From the NCBI RefSeq assembly GCF_018343775.1, contig NZ_CP074349.1, positions 4,702,001-4,766,000 on the forward strand: a DNA stretch of 64,000 nt, written 5' to 3'. Shown here piece by piece: positions 26,456-36,554 of the stretch (the first letter of the stretch is position 1; each line of letters opens with the position of its first letter). Under the pieces are notes generated by a model, which saw nothing but the letters and a program-made list of their open reading frames with translations, had not been told where the DNA came from and ran no database searches. The translations under genes were made by a program, and so were the position numbers. Origin of the DNA: Pseudomonas cichorii. Its GTDB lineage: Bacteria; Pseudomonadota; Gammaproteobacteria; Pseudomonadales; Pseudomonadaceae.

Positions 26456-27411
26456 TTGATCTCGCTCCACTTGTCCGCCGCCTTGCAGGCACGCCACTCG
26501 CTGAATGGGCCAACGGCCTGCAAGCACAACTCGACACCAAGATGGCCAAGGGGCACGGCGACCTGCAACGCTGGCAAAGTGCGCTGGATGCCCTGCCCGA
26601 ACTCACGCCGGAGCGCGTTGAGCTGGCCGACAGCTTTACTCTGGAGGTCGAGTGCGACGACGAGACCCGCACTCAAGTGCGCAAGGCCTTGATGGGGCTT
26701 TCACCCTGGCGAAAGGGGCCGTTCGATGTGTTCGGCGTGCATGTCGATACCGAATGGCGCTCGGACTGGAAGTGGTCCCGCGTCTCGCCACACCTGGATC
26801 TCAAGGGTAAACGCATACTGGATGTAGGCTGCGGCAACGGCTATTACCAGTGGCGCATGCTCGGTGCTGGAGCCGAGAGCGTGATTGGTGTCGACCCCAA
26901 CTGGCTGTTCTTCTGTCAGTTCCAGGCCATGCAACGCTATCTGCCGGACCTGCCGGCCTGGCATTTGCCCTTTGCTCTGGAAGACTTGCCAGCCAACCTC
27001 GAAGGCTTCGATACCGTGTTCTCCATGGGTGTGCTGTATCACCGCAAATCGCCTATCGACCACTTGCTGGCCTTGAAGGACTGCCTGGTCAAAGGCGGCG
27101 AGCTGGTCATGGAAACACTGGTGGTGCCGGGTGATGCGCAACAAGTGCTGGTCCCGGAAGACCGCTACGCACAAATGCGCAACGTATGGTTCCTGCCATC
27201 GGTCCCGGCGCTGGAGTTATGGCTGCGTCGCGCCGGATTCGTCGATGTCCGCTGCGTCGATGTCAGCACCACGACCGTTCTGGAACAACGCAGCACCGAA
27301 TGGATGCGCTACCAGTCGCTGGGCGATTTTCTCGACCCCGAGGATCACAGCCGCACCATTGAAGGCCTGCCCGCACCGATGCGTGCCGTGATTGTCGGGC
27401 GCAAGCCCTGA
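26452..27411 (+). CDS. cmoB: tRNA U34 carboxymethyltransferase CmoB
   Basis: A 319-residue enzyme. The C-terminal methyltransferase domain contains [14 protein letters not shown] (about residue 123) and the WRKGPF and EWRSDWKW segments before it, all typical of CmoB. It transfers the carboxymethyl group of carboxy-SAM to 5-hydroxyuridine 34 of several tRNAs, widening wobble decoding. It follows cmoA with an ATGA overlap. Its stop codon directly abuts the stop of the opposing pdxJ, with no gap. Confidence 0.95.
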   Translation: MIDLAPLVRRLAGTPLAEWANGLQAQLDTKMAKGHGDLQRWQSALDALPELTPERVELADSFTLEVECDDETRTQVRKALMGLSPWRKGPFDVFGVHVDTEWRSDWKWSRVSPHLDLKGKRILDVGCGNGYYQWRMLGAGAESVIGVDPNWLFFCQFQAMQRYLPDLPAWHLPFALEDLPANLEGFDTVFSMGVLYHRKSPIDHLLALKDCLVKGGELVMETLVVPGDAQQVLVPEDRYAQMRNVWFLPSVPALELWLRRAGFVDVRCVDVSTTTVLEQRSTEWMRYQSLGDFLDPEDHSRTIEGLPAPMRAVIVGRKP

Positions 27412-28152
27412 TTACCTGGCAGCCGCCACAATCAATGCCTTCATTTCGGCCACAGCAGCCTTGAAGCCCACGAACAGGGCATGTGCAACCAGCGCATGCC
27501 CGATGTTCAGTTCATTGATCCCTTTGATCGCCGCCACCGCTTCGACGTTGTGATAATGCAGGCCATGACCGGCATTGACGATCAGCCCCTGAGCCACCCC
27601 GAACGCCACACCATCGGCAATGCGCTTGAGTTCTTCTGCGACTTCAGCTGGCGTCTGAGCATCGGCATAGCGGCCAGTATGCAGCTCGATGGCCGGAGCA
27701 CCGATGCGCCTGGAAGCGGCGATCTGCTGTTCGTCCGCATCGATGAACAGCGAGACTTCGCAGCCGATCTTCGACAGCCGCTCGACCGCCGCCTTGATCC
27801 GCTCTTCCTGACCGGCGACATCAAGGCCGCCTTCGGTGGTGAGTTCCTGACGGGTTTCAGGAACCAGGCATACATGGGCCGGACGAATACGCTCGGCGAA
27901 GGCGAGCATTTCTTCGGTTACGCCCATCTCGAAATTCATGCGTGTCTGCAGCACGTCCTTGAGCAGCAAGACATCGCGCTCCTGGATATGCCGACGGTCT
28001 TCACGCAAATGCACGGTGATGCCATCCGCGCCCGCCTCTTCGGCATCCAATGCGGCTTTCACCGGATCCGGATAACGTGTACCGCGAGCCTGACGCAAGG
28101 TGGCAACGTGGTCGATGTTAACGCCAAGAAGGATGCGAGTGCTTTGGGTCAC
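27412..28152 (-). CDS. pdxJ: Pyridoxine 5'-phosphate synthase PdxJ
   Basis: A 246-residue TIM-barrel enzyme. [16 protein letters not shown] at the N-terminus, HLREDRRHI and FIDADEQQI are PdxJ signatures. It condenses 3-amino-2-oxopropyl phosphate with deoxyxylulose phosphate to form pyridoxine 5'-phosphate in vitamin B6 synthesis. I take the GTG at 28152 as start, since GGAG lies 6 bp upstream and the family begins there; the longer frame to 28206 overlaps the recO end. It is the last gene of the rnc-era-recO-pdxJ unit. Confidence 0.95.
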   Translation of the reverse strand: MTQSTRILLGVNIDHVATLRQARGTRYPDPVKAALDAEEAGADGITVHLREDRRHIQERDVLLLKDVLQTRMNFEMGVTEEMLAFAERIRPAHVCLVPETRQELTTEGGLDVAGQEERIKAAVERLSKIGCEVSLFIDADEQQIAASRRIGAPAIELHTGRYADAQTPAEVAEELKRIADGVAFGVAQGLIVNAGHGLHYHNVEAVAAIKGINELNIGHALVAHALFVGFKAAVAEMKALIVAAAR

Positions 28153-28202
28153 GGGTGTCTCCTGAGATTTGATCGAAGCAGGCCGCAGAGCATAAAGCCT
28201 GT

Positions 28203-28886
28203 TCACGGCTTGCGAAACAGTTCACGGCTTACTAATGGACGTCCGCCCAGATGCACGGCCAGTGCCTGACGCATCAGGCGCTTGGCAGCAGACAGCGCAC
28301 CCGGAGCGCTCCAGTCGGCCTCGGCCATGGCCAGTAGCTCAACGCCTTGAAACAGTCCGGGCTGCAGCAGATAGACCCGCTCAAGCCCTGCATCCACTTG
28401 CAGGCGATACAAACCATCGGCAGCAAGCGGCTCGCCATTGATATCCACGTCCAGCGCAAAGCCATAGCCCAGATCGTCCAGCAGTCGCCATTCGAATGAA
28501 CGCAACAGAGGCTCAAGAGGACGACCTTGCGCCAAGGCTGTCAGGGTCGCGGCATAGTGGTCGAAAACGGCGGGATGAGGATCTTCCGATGGCAACAGGC
28601 GAATCAGCAGTTCGTTGAGGTACATCCCACTGAACAAGGCCTCGCCGGACAACCAGATGGCTACGCCGGCACCTTCCATGCGCCCGACATTCTTGAGTTC
28701 GCCACGTCCGCGAAACTCGGCCTCAAGAGGTACGAAAGGACGAGCCAGCGTACCGGCCTTGCCACGAGCATTACGCAGCACGGCGCGTAAACGGCCTTGA
28801 GGCGTGAGGAAGTCGACCAGAGCGCTGTTTTCGCGATAGGCCCGGCTGTGAAGCACATAAGCAGGTTGGCCGGTTGGCGCGCTCAT
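28203..28886 (-). CDS. recO: DNA repair protein RecO
   Basis: A 227-residue protein. The N-terminal OB-fold has [21 protein letters not shown] and [12 protein letters not shown]; the rest is the helical RecO C-domain. RecO acts with RecR and RecF to load RecA on SSB-coated DNA. The ATG at 28886 fits the family start better than the longer frame to 28901. It lies between era and pdxJ as in most Pseudomonas, separated from era by a 61-bp gap containing an 11-bp stem-loop. Confidence 0.93.
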   Translation of the reverse strand: MSAPTGQPAYVLHSRAYRENSALVDFLTPQGRLRAVLRNARGKAGTLARPFVPLEAEFRGRGELKNVGRMEGAGVAIWLSGEALFSGMYLNELLIRLLPSEDPHPAVFDHYAATLTALAQGRPLEPLLRSFEWRLLDDLGYGFALDVDINGEPLAADGLYRLQVDAGLERVYLLQPGLFQGVELLAMAEADWSAPGALSAAKRLMRQALAVHLGGRPLVSRELFRKP

Positions 28887-28911
28887 CGGGGTGGCTCGCA
28901 AGAAAGGAGAT

Positions 28912-28939
28912 TCACCCGGTCACATTCATGACCGGGTGA
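28912..28939. other. 11-bp perfect stem-loop between era and recO
   Basis: TCACCCGGTCA (28912-28922) pairs with TGACCGGGTGA (28929-28939) with a 6-nt loop. No T run follows in the direction of transcription, so partial termination or RNA processing within the operon is more likely than a full stop. Confidence 0.5.
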
Positions 28940-28947
28940 CAGGGCAC

Positions 28948-29850
28948 TTACAGGTCGCCGTAGCCCAATGAACGCAAGGCGCGCTCATCATCGGACCAGC
29001 CGCCTTTGACCTTGACCCACAGGTTGAGCATGACCTTGGAATCGAACAGCAGCTCCATGTCGCGACGGGCATCGCTGCCGATGCGCTTGATCCGCTCACC
29101 CTTGTCGCCAATGATGATTTTCTTCTGGCCATCACGCTCCACAAGAATCAGGGCATGGATATGCAAGGTACGTCCCTGCTGCTTGAACTCTTCGATTTCG
29201 ACGGTGATCTGGTACGGAAGCTCGGCACCCAGCTGGCGCATGATTTTCTCGCGAACCAGTTCGGCAGCCAGGAAGCGACTGCTGCGGTCGGTGATCTGGT
29301 CTTCCGGGAAGAAGTGATCGTTTTCCGGCAGGTGGGAAGCGATCAGGCCTTCCAGAGCATCGAGGTTATGCCCGTGCTGCGCGGAAATCGGCACGATGGA
29401 CGCATTGGGCAACTGGCCTTGCAGCCATTCCAGATGCGGCATCAGATCGCCCTTGTCCTCGATACGATCAGTCTTGTTGATCGCCAGGATGACAGGGCCC
29501 TGCACGTACTGGACACGCTCGAGCACCATCTGGTCTTCGTCGGTCCAGCGGGTACGGTCAACCACGAAAATCACGACATCGACGTCTTTCAACGCAGCCG
29601 AAGCGGTCTTGTTCATGTAGCGGTTGAGGGCTTTTTCGCTGTTCTTGTGCATACCGGGGGTATCGACATAGATCGCCTGCACGGCGCCTTCGGTCTTGAT
29701 ACCCAGCATGTTGTGACGAGTAGTCTGAGGCTTGCGCGAGGTGATCGCCAGCTTCTGGCCAAGAATGTGGTTGAGCAGCGTGGACTTGCCTACGTTGGGG
29801 CGGCCGACGATGGCAACATAGCCACAGCGAGTTGCAGTTGTATCAGTCAT
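28948..29850 (-). CDS. era: GTPase Era
   Basis: A 300-residue GTPase. G1 is [10 protein letters not shown]3 is DTPGMH and G4 is NKTD; the C-terminal KH domain has the [12 protein letters not shown] segment. Era binds 16S rRNA near its 3' end and is needed for 30S maturation. The ATG at 29850 is used; it overlaps the end of rnc by 8 bp, which couples the two genes as in other gammaproteobacteria. Confidence 0.96.
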   Translation of the reverse strand: MTDTTATRCGYVAIVGRPNVGKSTLLNHILGQKLAITSRKPQTTRHNMLGIKTEGAVQAIYVDTPGMHKNSEKALNRYMNKTASAALKDVDVVIFVVDRTRWTDEDQMVLERVQYVQGPVILAINKTDRIEDKGDLMPHLEWLQGQLPNASIVPISAQHGHNLDALEGLIASHLPENDHFFPEDQITDRSSRFLAAELVREKIMRQLGAELPYQITVEIEEFKQQGRTLHIHALILVERDGQKKIIIGDKGERIKRIGSDARRDMELLFDSKVMLNLWVKVKGGWSDDERALRSLGYGDL

Positions 29851-30532
29851 GACCGTTCTCCACGCCCAGGGCAATGAGTGCTGCGGCCGCGGCTACCTGT
29901 TCGGCAATGCGACGGCTGACACCCTGACCTCGACTCTTTTCATTCAGTAAGGTGATCTCGCATTCGACGAAAAACGTCCGGCAATGCGGTTCGCCCTGGA
30001 TATCCACCACTTCGTAACGCGGCAATTCACAGGCACGGGACTGAAGGAATTCCTGCAGTCGGGTTTTCGGGTCCTTGTTGGTATCGACCAGTGTCAGGCT
30101 GTCGAACTCGTTGGTCAGCCATGCCAGGACACGCTCACGCGCAACTTCCATGCCCGAATCGAGATAGATGGCACCGATCAACGCCTCAAGGGCATCGGCC
30201 AGGATCGACTCGCGACGGAAACCGCCGCTCTTCAATTCGCCGGAGCCCAGACGCAGATATTCGCCCAGATCGAAACCACGGGCCAGCAATGCCAGGGTTT
30301 CCCCTTTCACCAGACGTGCGCGCAAACGCGACAACTGGCCTTCGCGGGCCTGGGGAAAGCGCTCGAACAGTGCTTCACCGGCTACGAAGTTGAGGATCGC
30401 ATCACCGAGAAACTCCAGACGCTCATTATTGCGGCCAGCAAAACTGCGGTGGGTCAGGGCCAGGATCATCAGTTCCTGATCCTTGAAGGTATAGCCGAGC
30501 TGACGCTCCAGGCGGCTCAAGGATACGCTCAC
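29843..30532 (-). CDS. rnc: Ribonuclease III
   Basis: A 229-residue endonuclease. The N-terminal RNase III domain has the signature [11 protein letters not shown] with metal-binding acidic residues and [14 protein letters not shown]; the C-terminal double-stranded RNA-binding domain starts near residue 155 ([11 protein letters not shown]). It processes rRNA precursors and some mRNAs. It overlaps the DUF4845 gene by 4 bp upstream and era by 8 bp downstream. Confidence 0.96.
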   Translation of the reverse strand: MSVSLSRLERQLGYTFKDQELMILALTHRSFAGRNNERLEFLGDAILNFVAGEALFERFPQAREGQLSRLRARLVKGETLALLARGFDLGEYLRLGSGELKSGGFRRESILADALEALIGAIYLDSGMEVARERVLAWLTNEFDSLTLVDTNKDPKTRLQEFLQSRACELPRYEVVDIQGEPHCRTFFVECEITLLNEKSRGQGVSRRIAEQVAAAAALIALGVENGHD

Positions 30533-30906
30533 AGTTTACCCACGCTGAATTGCTGATCGAACTTCATCACCAGATCGATATTCTGGATCAACGGCTCACG
30601 CTGTTCATAGTTCAAATGGGCGCTGAACTTGCCGTTCTGCACCGTCACCTTTAAAGCCTTGTTCAAATCCACATCCCGAATATTGTTGACCTGCATGTTT
30701 TTACCGACATAACTGTAAAAATCGTCGACCGTGGTGATTTCCAGGGCCTGATTGCTCTCGACCGACTCGATGATCTTCTTCATCGACATGTAGTCAAGAT
30801 AGTGCGGGATCAGCTTGAAAGCCGTGCTCGTCACAAATGCGACAAGCGCCAGCGCAATCAGCCACCCCACGAACGACAAACCTTTCTGAGAAGCGGAAAA
30901 CGTCAT
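30529..30906 (-). CDS. DUF4845 domain-containing membrane protein
   Basis: A 125-residue protein with one N-terminal membrane helix ([17 protein letters not shown]) and a small periplasmic domain ([19 protein letters not shown]-like region; [13 protein letters not shown]). The helix with its preceding QKGLSFVG segment resembles a type IV pilin-like N-terminus. The family is nearly always placed between lepB and rnc in Pseudomonas, and has no proven function. It overlaps rnc by 4 bp. Confidence 0.85.
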   Translation of the reverse strand: MTFSASQKGLSFVGWLIALALVAFVTSTAFKLIPHYLDYMSMKKIIESVESNQALEITTVDDFYSYVGKNMQVNNIRDVDLNKALKVTVQNGKFSAHLNYEQREPLIQNIDLVMKFDQQFSVGKL

Positions 30907-30994
30907 GTTTCGACCTCGACCCCAAGGATAGCCCGTTCACGCAACCGACATGACTTGTCGATCAGAAACGTTTCGGGCCAGCCCAAATGAGATA

Positions 30995-31016
30995 CGGCGC
31001 TGCTCTAGCAGCGCCG
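30995..31016. other. Perfect 10-bp inverted repeat just after lepB
   Basis: CGGCGCTGCT (30995-31004) and AGCAGCGCCG (31007-31016) form a GC-rich hairpin immediately past the lepB stop and upstream of DUF4845-rnc. It could attenuate transcription into rnc. It could also be an RNase III cleavage site for autoregulation, as known for the E. coli rnc leader; this is only inference. Confidence 0.55.
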
Positions 31017-31022
31017 CATTGA

Positions 31023-31877
31023 TTACTTGATCAGTCCGACCCGTGAAAAGTTAGGGAAGTGACTGAGCTTGGGCTCCGGCCAGCTCATCCAGACAGCAAA
31101 CGCCTTGCCGACGATGTTCTTGTCAGGAACCATGCCCAGTTCGTTCTTGGGAATGTTCGGATCGTCCCAGTAACGGCTGTCATTGGAGTTGTCGCGGTTG
31201 TCGCCCATCATGAAGTAATGCGCAGCCGGCACGGTCCACTCGCTGTCAGGCGGCGCACGGTAGCGGCTCATTTCCTGACGGATCTGGTGCTCGACATCGC
31301 CCAGCAGCTCTTCATAAAGCTCGGCACTGCCCAGAGTGCCCGGCTCGCTACCGATCAGCTTCTTGGCAACCAGCTCACCATTGACGAACAGACGCTTGTC
31401 GCTGGTGTAGCGGATATGGTCACCCGGCAGGCCCACTACACGCTTGATGTAGTTGACGCTCGGGTCGCTGGGGTAGCGAAACACCATGACGTCGCCACGC
31501 TTCGGGTCGCCGATCTGGATCACTTTCTGATCCAGCACCGGCAGACGGATGCCGTAGGAGAACTTGTTGACCAGGATGAAATCACCCACCTCCAGTGTCG
31601 GTTTCATGGAGCCCGAAGGAATCTGGAAGGGTTCGACCAGAAATGAACGGAGCACCAGCACGAGAAACAGCACCGGAAAGAACGATTTGCCGTATTCGAC
31701 CAGCAAAGGCTCTTTGTTCAATTGCTCAACAACCGCGATGTCCGGCTGACTGACACTGCCCTGATAGGTCGAGATGGCAGCCCGGCGACGAGGCGCCAGG
31801 AAAACCAGATCGATCAGTGCGAGCACGCCACAGACAAAGACTGCGATGACCAACAACAGCGGGAAATTTAGTGACAT
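31023..31877 (-). CDS. lepB: Signal peptidase I
   Basis: A 284-residue inner-membrane protease. Two N-terminal helices (LLLVIAVFVCGVLALIDLVF and the one before FLVEPFQIPSGSMKPT) flank a cytoplasmic loop. The catalytic Ser lies in PSGSMKPTL and the Lys in NYIKRVVGLPGD; the family boxes GDVMVFRYP and MGDNRDNSNDSR follow. It removes signal peptides from exported preproteins. The gene starts 9 bp after lepA. Confidence 0.95.
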   Translation of the reverse strand: MSLNFPLLLVIAVFVCGVLALIDLVFLAPRRRAAISTYQGSVSQPDIAVVEQLNKEPLLVEYGKSFFPVLFLVLVLRSFLVEPFQIPSGSMKPTLEVGDFILVNKFSYGIRLPVLDQKVIQIGDPKRGDVMVFRYPSDPSVNYIKRVVGLPGDHIRYTSDKRLFVNGELVAKKLIGSEPGTLGSAELYEELLGDVEHQIRQEMSRYRAPPDSEWTVPAAHYFMMGDNRDNSNDSRYWDDPNIPKNELGMVPDKNIVGKAFAVWMSWPEPKLSHFPNFSRVGLIK

Positions 31878-31886
31878 AGGACCTGA

Positions 31887-33683
31887 CTATTCCAACCTGA
31901 GCACTGCAAGGAAAGCTTCCTGTGGGATCTCCACGTTGCCGACCTGCTTCATGCGTTTCTTACCGGCCTTTTGCTTCTCCAGCAACTTGCGCTTACGGCT
32001 TACGTCGCCGCCATAACATTTGGCCAGTACGTTCTTTCTAAGTGCCTTGACGGTTGTACGCGCCACAATCTGACCACCAATGGCGGCCTGGATTGCCACA
32101 TCGAACATCTGCCGCGGAATCAGCTCTTTCATTTTCTCGGTCAACGCACGCCCTTTGTAGTGCGCGTTGTCACGATGCACGATCAACGCCAGGGCGTCGA
32201 CCTTCTCGCCGTTGATCAACACATCGAGTTTCACCAGATTGGCTGACTGGTAACGATCGAAATGATAATCCAGCGAAGCATAACCACGGCTGACAGACTT
32301 GAGACGATCGAAGAAGTCCAGGACCACTTCGTTCATCGGCAGGTCATAGCTCACCTGAACCTGGGTACCCAGGAACAACATGTCGTGCTGAACGCCACGC
32401 TTCTCGATGCACAGCGTAATGACGTTACCCAGGTGCTCCTGAGGCACAAGAATATTGGCCCGCACGATCGGCTCGCGCATGTCCTCGATAGCGGACAGGT
32501 CAGGAAGCTTGGACGGGTTGTCGACGTAAATCGTTTCACCGTTCTTGAGCAACAGCTCGAAAATTACCGTTGGCGCAGTGGTAATCAGGTCCAGATCGTA
32601 TTCACGCTCCAGACGCTCCTGGATGATCTCCATGTGGAGCATGCCCAGGAAGCCACAGCGGAAGCCGAAGCCCAGGGCATCGGAGCTTTCCGGCAGGTAT
32701 TGCAGCGAAGAGTCGTTGAGCGTCAGCTTTTGCAGCGCTTCACGGAAATCTTCGAAATCGTCCGAACTGACCGGGAACAGGCCGGCATAGACCTGAGGCT
32801 GAATGCGCTTGAAGCCTGGCAGCACATCGACATCGGGAGTGGAGCTCAGGGTCAGGGTGTCACCGACCGGAGCACCATGAATGTCCTTGATACCCGCGAT
32901 GATGAAGCCTACTTCACCGGCCTTGAGGTCAACGGTCGCAGTGTGCTTGGGGTTGAACACACCCACGCTGTCGACCAGATGCACCTTGCCGGTGGATTTG
33001 ACGAGGATCTTGTCGCCTTTCTTGACACGGCCATGGCGAACACGCACCAGGGAAACAACGCCCAGGTAGTTATCGAACCACGAGTCGATGATCAACGCCT
33101 GCAGCGGATCTTCGATATTGCCTTCGGGTGCTGGAATGGTCGCAACCAGGCGCTCCAGCACTTCGTCGACACCCATGCCGCTCTTGGCGCTGCATGCCAC
33201 TGCATCGGTGGCGTCGATGCCGATGATCTTCTCGATCTCTTCCTTGACGCGGTCGGGATCGGCCTGCGGCAAGTCCATCTTGTTCAGTACCGGCATGACC
33301 TCAAGGCCCTGCTCGATAGCGGTGTAGCAGTTGGCAACCGACTGTGCCTCCACGCCCTGACCGGCATCGACAACCAGCAGCGCGCCTTCACAGGCTGCCA
33401 GGGAACGGCTGACTTCATAGGTGAAGTCCACGTGGCCCGGGGTGTCAATGAAGTTCAGCTGGTAGGTCTTACCGTCTTTGGCCTTGTAGTACAGGGTTAC
33501 GCTGTGGGCCTTGATGGTGATCCCGCGCTCGCGCTCAAGATCCATGGAGTCGAGGACCTGCGCTTCCATTTCGCGCTCGGACAGGCCACCGCACATTTGA
33601 ATGAAGCGGTCGGCCAGCGTCGACTTGCCATGGTCAATGTGGGCGATGATGGAGAAATTGCGGATATGACTCAAATCACTCAC
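31887..33683 (-). CDS. lepA: Elongation factor 4 (LepA)
   Basis: A 598-residue translational GTPase. G1 is [10 protein letters not shown]3 is DTPGHVDF and G4 is NKMD; domains II, III and V resemble EF-G, and the C-terminal domain unique to LepA ends with [13 protein letters not shown]. It binds ribosomes and assists translation initiation or back-translocation. It heads the lepA-lepB-DUF4845-rnc-era-recO-pdxJ series and is separated from mucD by a strong terminator. Confidence 0.97.
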   Translation of the reverse strand: MSDLSHIRNFSIIAHIDHGKSTLADRFIQMCGGLSEREMEAQVLDSMDLERERGITIKAHSVTLYYKAKDGKTYQLNFIDTPGHVDFTYEVSRSLAACEGALLVVDAGQGVEAQSVANCYTAIEQGLEVMPVLNKMDLPQADPDRVKEEIEKIIGIDATDAVACSAKSGMGVDEVLERLVATIPAPEGNIEDPLQALIIDSWFDNYLGVVSLVRVRHGRVKKGDKILVKSTGKVHLVDSVGVFNPKHTATVDLKAGEVGFIIAGIKDIHGAPVGDTLTLSSTPDVDVLPGFKRIQPQVYAGLFPVSSDDFEDFREALQKLTLNDSSLQYLPESSDALGFGFRCGFLGMLHMEIIQERLEREYDLDLITTAPTVIFELLLKNGETIYVDNPSKLPDLSAIEDMREPIVRANILVPQEHLGNVITLCIEKRGVQHDMLFLGTQVQVSYDLPMNEVVLDFFDRLKSVSRGYASLDYHFDRYQSANLVKLDVLINGEKVDALALIVHRDNAHYKGRALTEKMKELIPRQMFDVAIQAAIGGQIVARTTVKALRKNVLAKCYGGDVSRKRKLLEKQKAGKKRMKQVGNVEIPQEAFLAVLRLE

Positions 33684-33811
33684 GGATCAACACTCAAAAA
33701 GGTTGCAGGCAGATTGCCCGCCGAAAAATAGCCGGGAATTGTACCTGAAGGAAGCAAGAGGCGTCACGCCCAGAGGGATACAGAACAATACCCATCCGGC
33801 AGACACCCACA

Positions 33812-33839
33812 AAAAAGGGCGGTATCGACCGCCCTTTTT
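33812..33839 (-). terminator. Rho-independent terminator after mucD
   Basis: AAAAAGGGCGGT pairs with ACCGCCCTTTTT around the tetraloop ATCG; T runs lie on either side. It stands 15 bp past the mucD stop and separates the envelope-stress operon from lepA. Confidence 0.93.
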
Positions 33840-33854
33840 CGTCAAACCTGCCGA

Positions 33855-35282
33855 TTACTCAGCCAGTTTGAAGGTAATGAAACTTGCCCGCCCCTGACGC
33901 AGAACGCGCATGGAGACGGAACGATCCTTCGGAAGGCTCTTGGCGACTTCGGTGAATTGCTTCGCCGAAACGATGGCCTGATTGTTCAGGTGAGTGATGA
34001 CATCACCCGCCTGCAGACCGATCAGTGCTGCCGGACCACCCTGCACTTCCTTGATGACCACGCCACCCTTGAGGTCGAAGCTCTTCTTCTGCTCGGCAGT
34101 CAGCTCGATCACCGAAACACCCAGGCGATTGCTGCTGCGCTCGGCTCCCGGGCCTGTAGCACCCATTTCCTGACCTTCGTCCGGCAGGGCGCCGACGGTG
34201 ACGGTCAGATTCTGACGCTTGCCATCACGGATCACTTCAAGCTCGGCCTTGCTGCCATCCTTGAGATTGCCGATCAGGTGCGGAAGGTCTGCGGACATGA
34301 CAATCGGCTGACCGTTGGCGCTGAGGATCACATCACCGACCTGCAGGCCACCTTTTGCTGCCGGGCCATCTTCAAGCACCTGCGCAACCAGGGCGCCAGC
34401 AGGCTTGTCGAGACCGAAGGATTCGGCCAGGTCCTTGTTGACCTCCTGGATCACTACACCCAGCCAGCCACGATTGACCTTGCCGCTGGCCTTGAGCTGA
34501 TTGGCGACATCAATGGCCACATCGATAGGGATCGCGAACGACAGGCCCATGAACCCGCCGGAGCGGGTGAAGATCTGCGAGTTGATACCCACGACTTCAC
34601 CGGCCATGTTGAACAGCGGACCACCCGAGTTACCCGGGTTGATCGCCACGTCGGTCTGGATGAACGGCACATAAGTATCGTTCGGCAGACTACGCCCCTT
34701 GGCGCTGACGATGCCTTTGGTCACCGAATGATCAAAGCCGAACGGCGAACCGATGGCCAGCACCCACTCACCCACTTTCAGCTTGTTGGAGTTACCCAAC
34801 TTGGCGGTAGGCAGGTTCTTGCCATCGATCTTCAGGACAGCAACGTCGGTACGCGGATCGGTGCCGACCAGCTTGGCCTTCAATTCACTGCGATCGGAAA
34901 GGCGAACGATGATTTCATCGGCGCCATCGATCACATGGTTGTTGGTCAGGACATAGCCATCACCGGAAATGATGAAGCCCGAACCCAGGGACTGGGCTTC
35001 GCGCTGGCGATCCCCCTTCCCGGGAGCACGAGATCCAGGTGGCATGCTGCGTTCGAGAAACTCTCGCAACATGGGCGGCAGGCCTTCCATATCAGGAATC
35101 TGACCGGCGACCGCACGATCAGGCATTTTTTGACGGGTGCTGATATTCACTACCGCAGGCGAAGCCTGTTCAACCAGTCCGGTGAAATCCGGCAAGTCCT
35201 CGGCCTGAGCCACAGCGACCTGGCCGAGCATCATCACGGCGGCAATCAGCGAAACATAAGATTTCAAACGTGGTATCGACAT
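33855..35282 (-). CDS. mucD: Periplasmic serine protease MucD (DegP/DegQ family)
   Basis: A 475-residue periplasmic protease with a signal peptide ending at VAQAED. The trypsin-like domain has the triad in TNNHVID (His), RTDVAVLKI (Asp) and NPGNSGGPL (Ser); two PDZ domains follow (from about 265 and 385). MucD degrades misfolded envelope proteins and restrains AlgU activation. The start at 35282 has GGGAG upstream. In this genome it lies directly after mucB with a 307-bp gap and no mucC. Confidence 0.93.
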   Translation of the reverse strand: MSIPRLKSYVSLIAAVMMLGQVAVAQAEDLPDFTGLVEQASPAVVNISTRQKMPDRAVAGQIPDMEGLPPMLREFLERSMPPGSRAPGKGDRQREAQSLGSGFIISGDGYVLTNNHVIDGADEIIVRLSDRSELKAKLVGTDPRTDVAVLKIDGKNLPTAKLGNSNKLKVGEWVLAIGSPFGFDHSVTKGIVSAKGRSLPNDTYVPFIQTDVAINPGNSGGPLFNMAGEVVGINSQIFTRSGGFMGLSFAIPIDVAIDVANQLKASGKVNRGWLGVVIQEVNKDLAESFGLDKPAGALVAQVLEDGPAAKGGLQVGDVILSANGQPIVMSADLPHLIGNLKDGSKAELEVIRDGKRQNLTVTVGALPDEGQEMGATGPGAERSSNRLGVSVIELTAEQKKSFDLKGGVVIKEVQGGPAALIGLQAGDVITHLNNQAIVSAKQFTEVAKSLPKDRSVSMRVLRQGRASFITFKLAE

Positions 35283-35419
35283 ACGGCTCCCGTTAACAAC
35301 GAGCAAAGTTAAGCAGTACAGAGCGACTGGCTCAAAGACTCATGCGCCGCATAGGATGCGACACCTGGACCAGCTTTCCGGCCCCAGAAACGACAAAGGC
35401 CAGAGCTGCAAGGCTGTGA

Positions 35420-35448
35420 CCTATAGAAAAAAACGAGAGTTTTTGCAA
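35420..35448 (-). promoter_or_regulatory. Candidate sigma-70-type promoter for mucD
   Basis: On the minus strand TTGCAA (35448-35443) and TATAGG (35425-35420) are separated by 17 bp. They lie within the mucB-mucD gap, about 140 bp before mucD. This may give mucD expression independent of AlgU; it rests only on sequence. Confidence 0.4.
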
Positions 35449-35589
35449 CTTGCAAACCTCACCAAACATTTCAGTATCTCTGCCCAAGGCCAGGTGAACT
35501 GCGGTCTGGCGTGTTATCGAGCCCAAGATGAAACCTTTTATACATCCCGGGCATTGACATCATTTCCAACGTTACCTGTCAGGACAGGA

Positions 35590-36546
35590 TTACTTGCTGG
35601 CCTGCATATCGGTGCTGCGCATGGACAGAGCCACATGCTCGGCGGTCCCCATGGGAATCTCGCCAACCACAGTCACCATCACGACACCACGCGGCGTGGT
35701 GAGCCTGCGCGACACGGCGACCGTAGGCCCAAGCTGGGTACGAATATCCGTCGTCGAGCCATCGCTCACCGACTCGATGAATACCGAGAAACGCGCCAGG
35801 CCATCGCTGTACATCAGGCTGGAGACCAGAGCCTTCGAGGCAGGATCCTTGCGGGCGGCACTGCTGCTGAGCTCGAAACCTGGCGGCAGCCATTCGGAGC
35901 GCCACGCAACAGGCGCGCTTGAAGGCTCAGCCTTGGCCTTGACGGCACTCACCGCCTTGCAATCGGAACTGGGCTGCAGCGACGCTGCGGAAGGTGCGAC
36001 TGTATCGAGCTCGGTAAACTGGAAGCGCTCCAGCAACTGCCCTTTCTCGCTCAACAGAAGAGACTTCAGAGGCAGACCGGTTTCGTTGTCCACATGCAAC
36101 TCGATCCCGTAGCGGTGCTGGTCCTTGGGCGTAATGGCCACAATAGTAGCCGCCCGACCTGCAACTCTGGACTTGCCGACAATCGTCATGTCGTACCAGG
36201 CCGAGAGTTTTTGGGTATCGAAAATACGCGCAGTAGAATCGGAGGGATTGGCAACGCCCGAAACAAGCGTGCCACTGACACATTGCGTCAGACCATCAAC
36301 ACGCAAGACTTCCTGGGCAGAGCCATCGAGCTGTAGCAGCCTCTCACTGACCTTACCGTTACCAACACTGTGCCAGATACGGTGAGTGGAGAAGCTGCCG
36401 TTACGTTCGTAAACGAAAGTACCCTGGTAGCTCTGTTGCTGATTGGCTTGCGCAAGACGCTTGAACATGTCTTGCGCATCATCGGCATGCGCGGGAAGGG
36501 CAAGCCATCCACCTAGCAGAAGCGGTAATAGCGGGACGGCTCGCAT
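35590..36546 (-). CDS. mucB: Anti-sigma regulatory protein MucB (RseB family)
   Basis: A 318-residue periplasmic protein with a signal peptide ending at ALPAHADD. The N-terminal domain (about 25-210, with QQSYQGTFVYERNGSF and THRIWHS) is a LolA-like fold and the C-terminal domain (about 225-318, with PSSAPVAWRSEWLPPGF) is the second RseB domain. It binds the periplasmic part of MucA and protects it from AlgW cleavage until released by envelope-stress signals such as lipopolysaccharide. It follows mucA after 8 bp. Confidence 0.94.
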   Translation of the reverse strand: MRAVPLLPLLLGGWLALPAHADDAQDMFKRLAQANQQQSYQGTFVYERNGSFSTHRIWHSVGNGKVSERLLQLDGSAQEVLRVDGLTQCVSGTLVSGVANPSDSTARIFDTQKLSAWYDMTIVGKSRVAGRAATIVAITPKDQHRYGIELHVDNETGLPLKSLLLSEKGQLLERFQFTELDTVAPSAASLQPSSDCKAVSAVKAKAEPSSAPVAWRSEWLPPGFELSSSAARKDPASKALVSSLMYSDGLARFSVFIESVSDGSTTDIRTQLGPTVAVSRRLTTPRGVVMVTVVGEIPMGTAEHVALSMRSTDMQASK

Positions 36547-36554
36547 GCTCTTCC

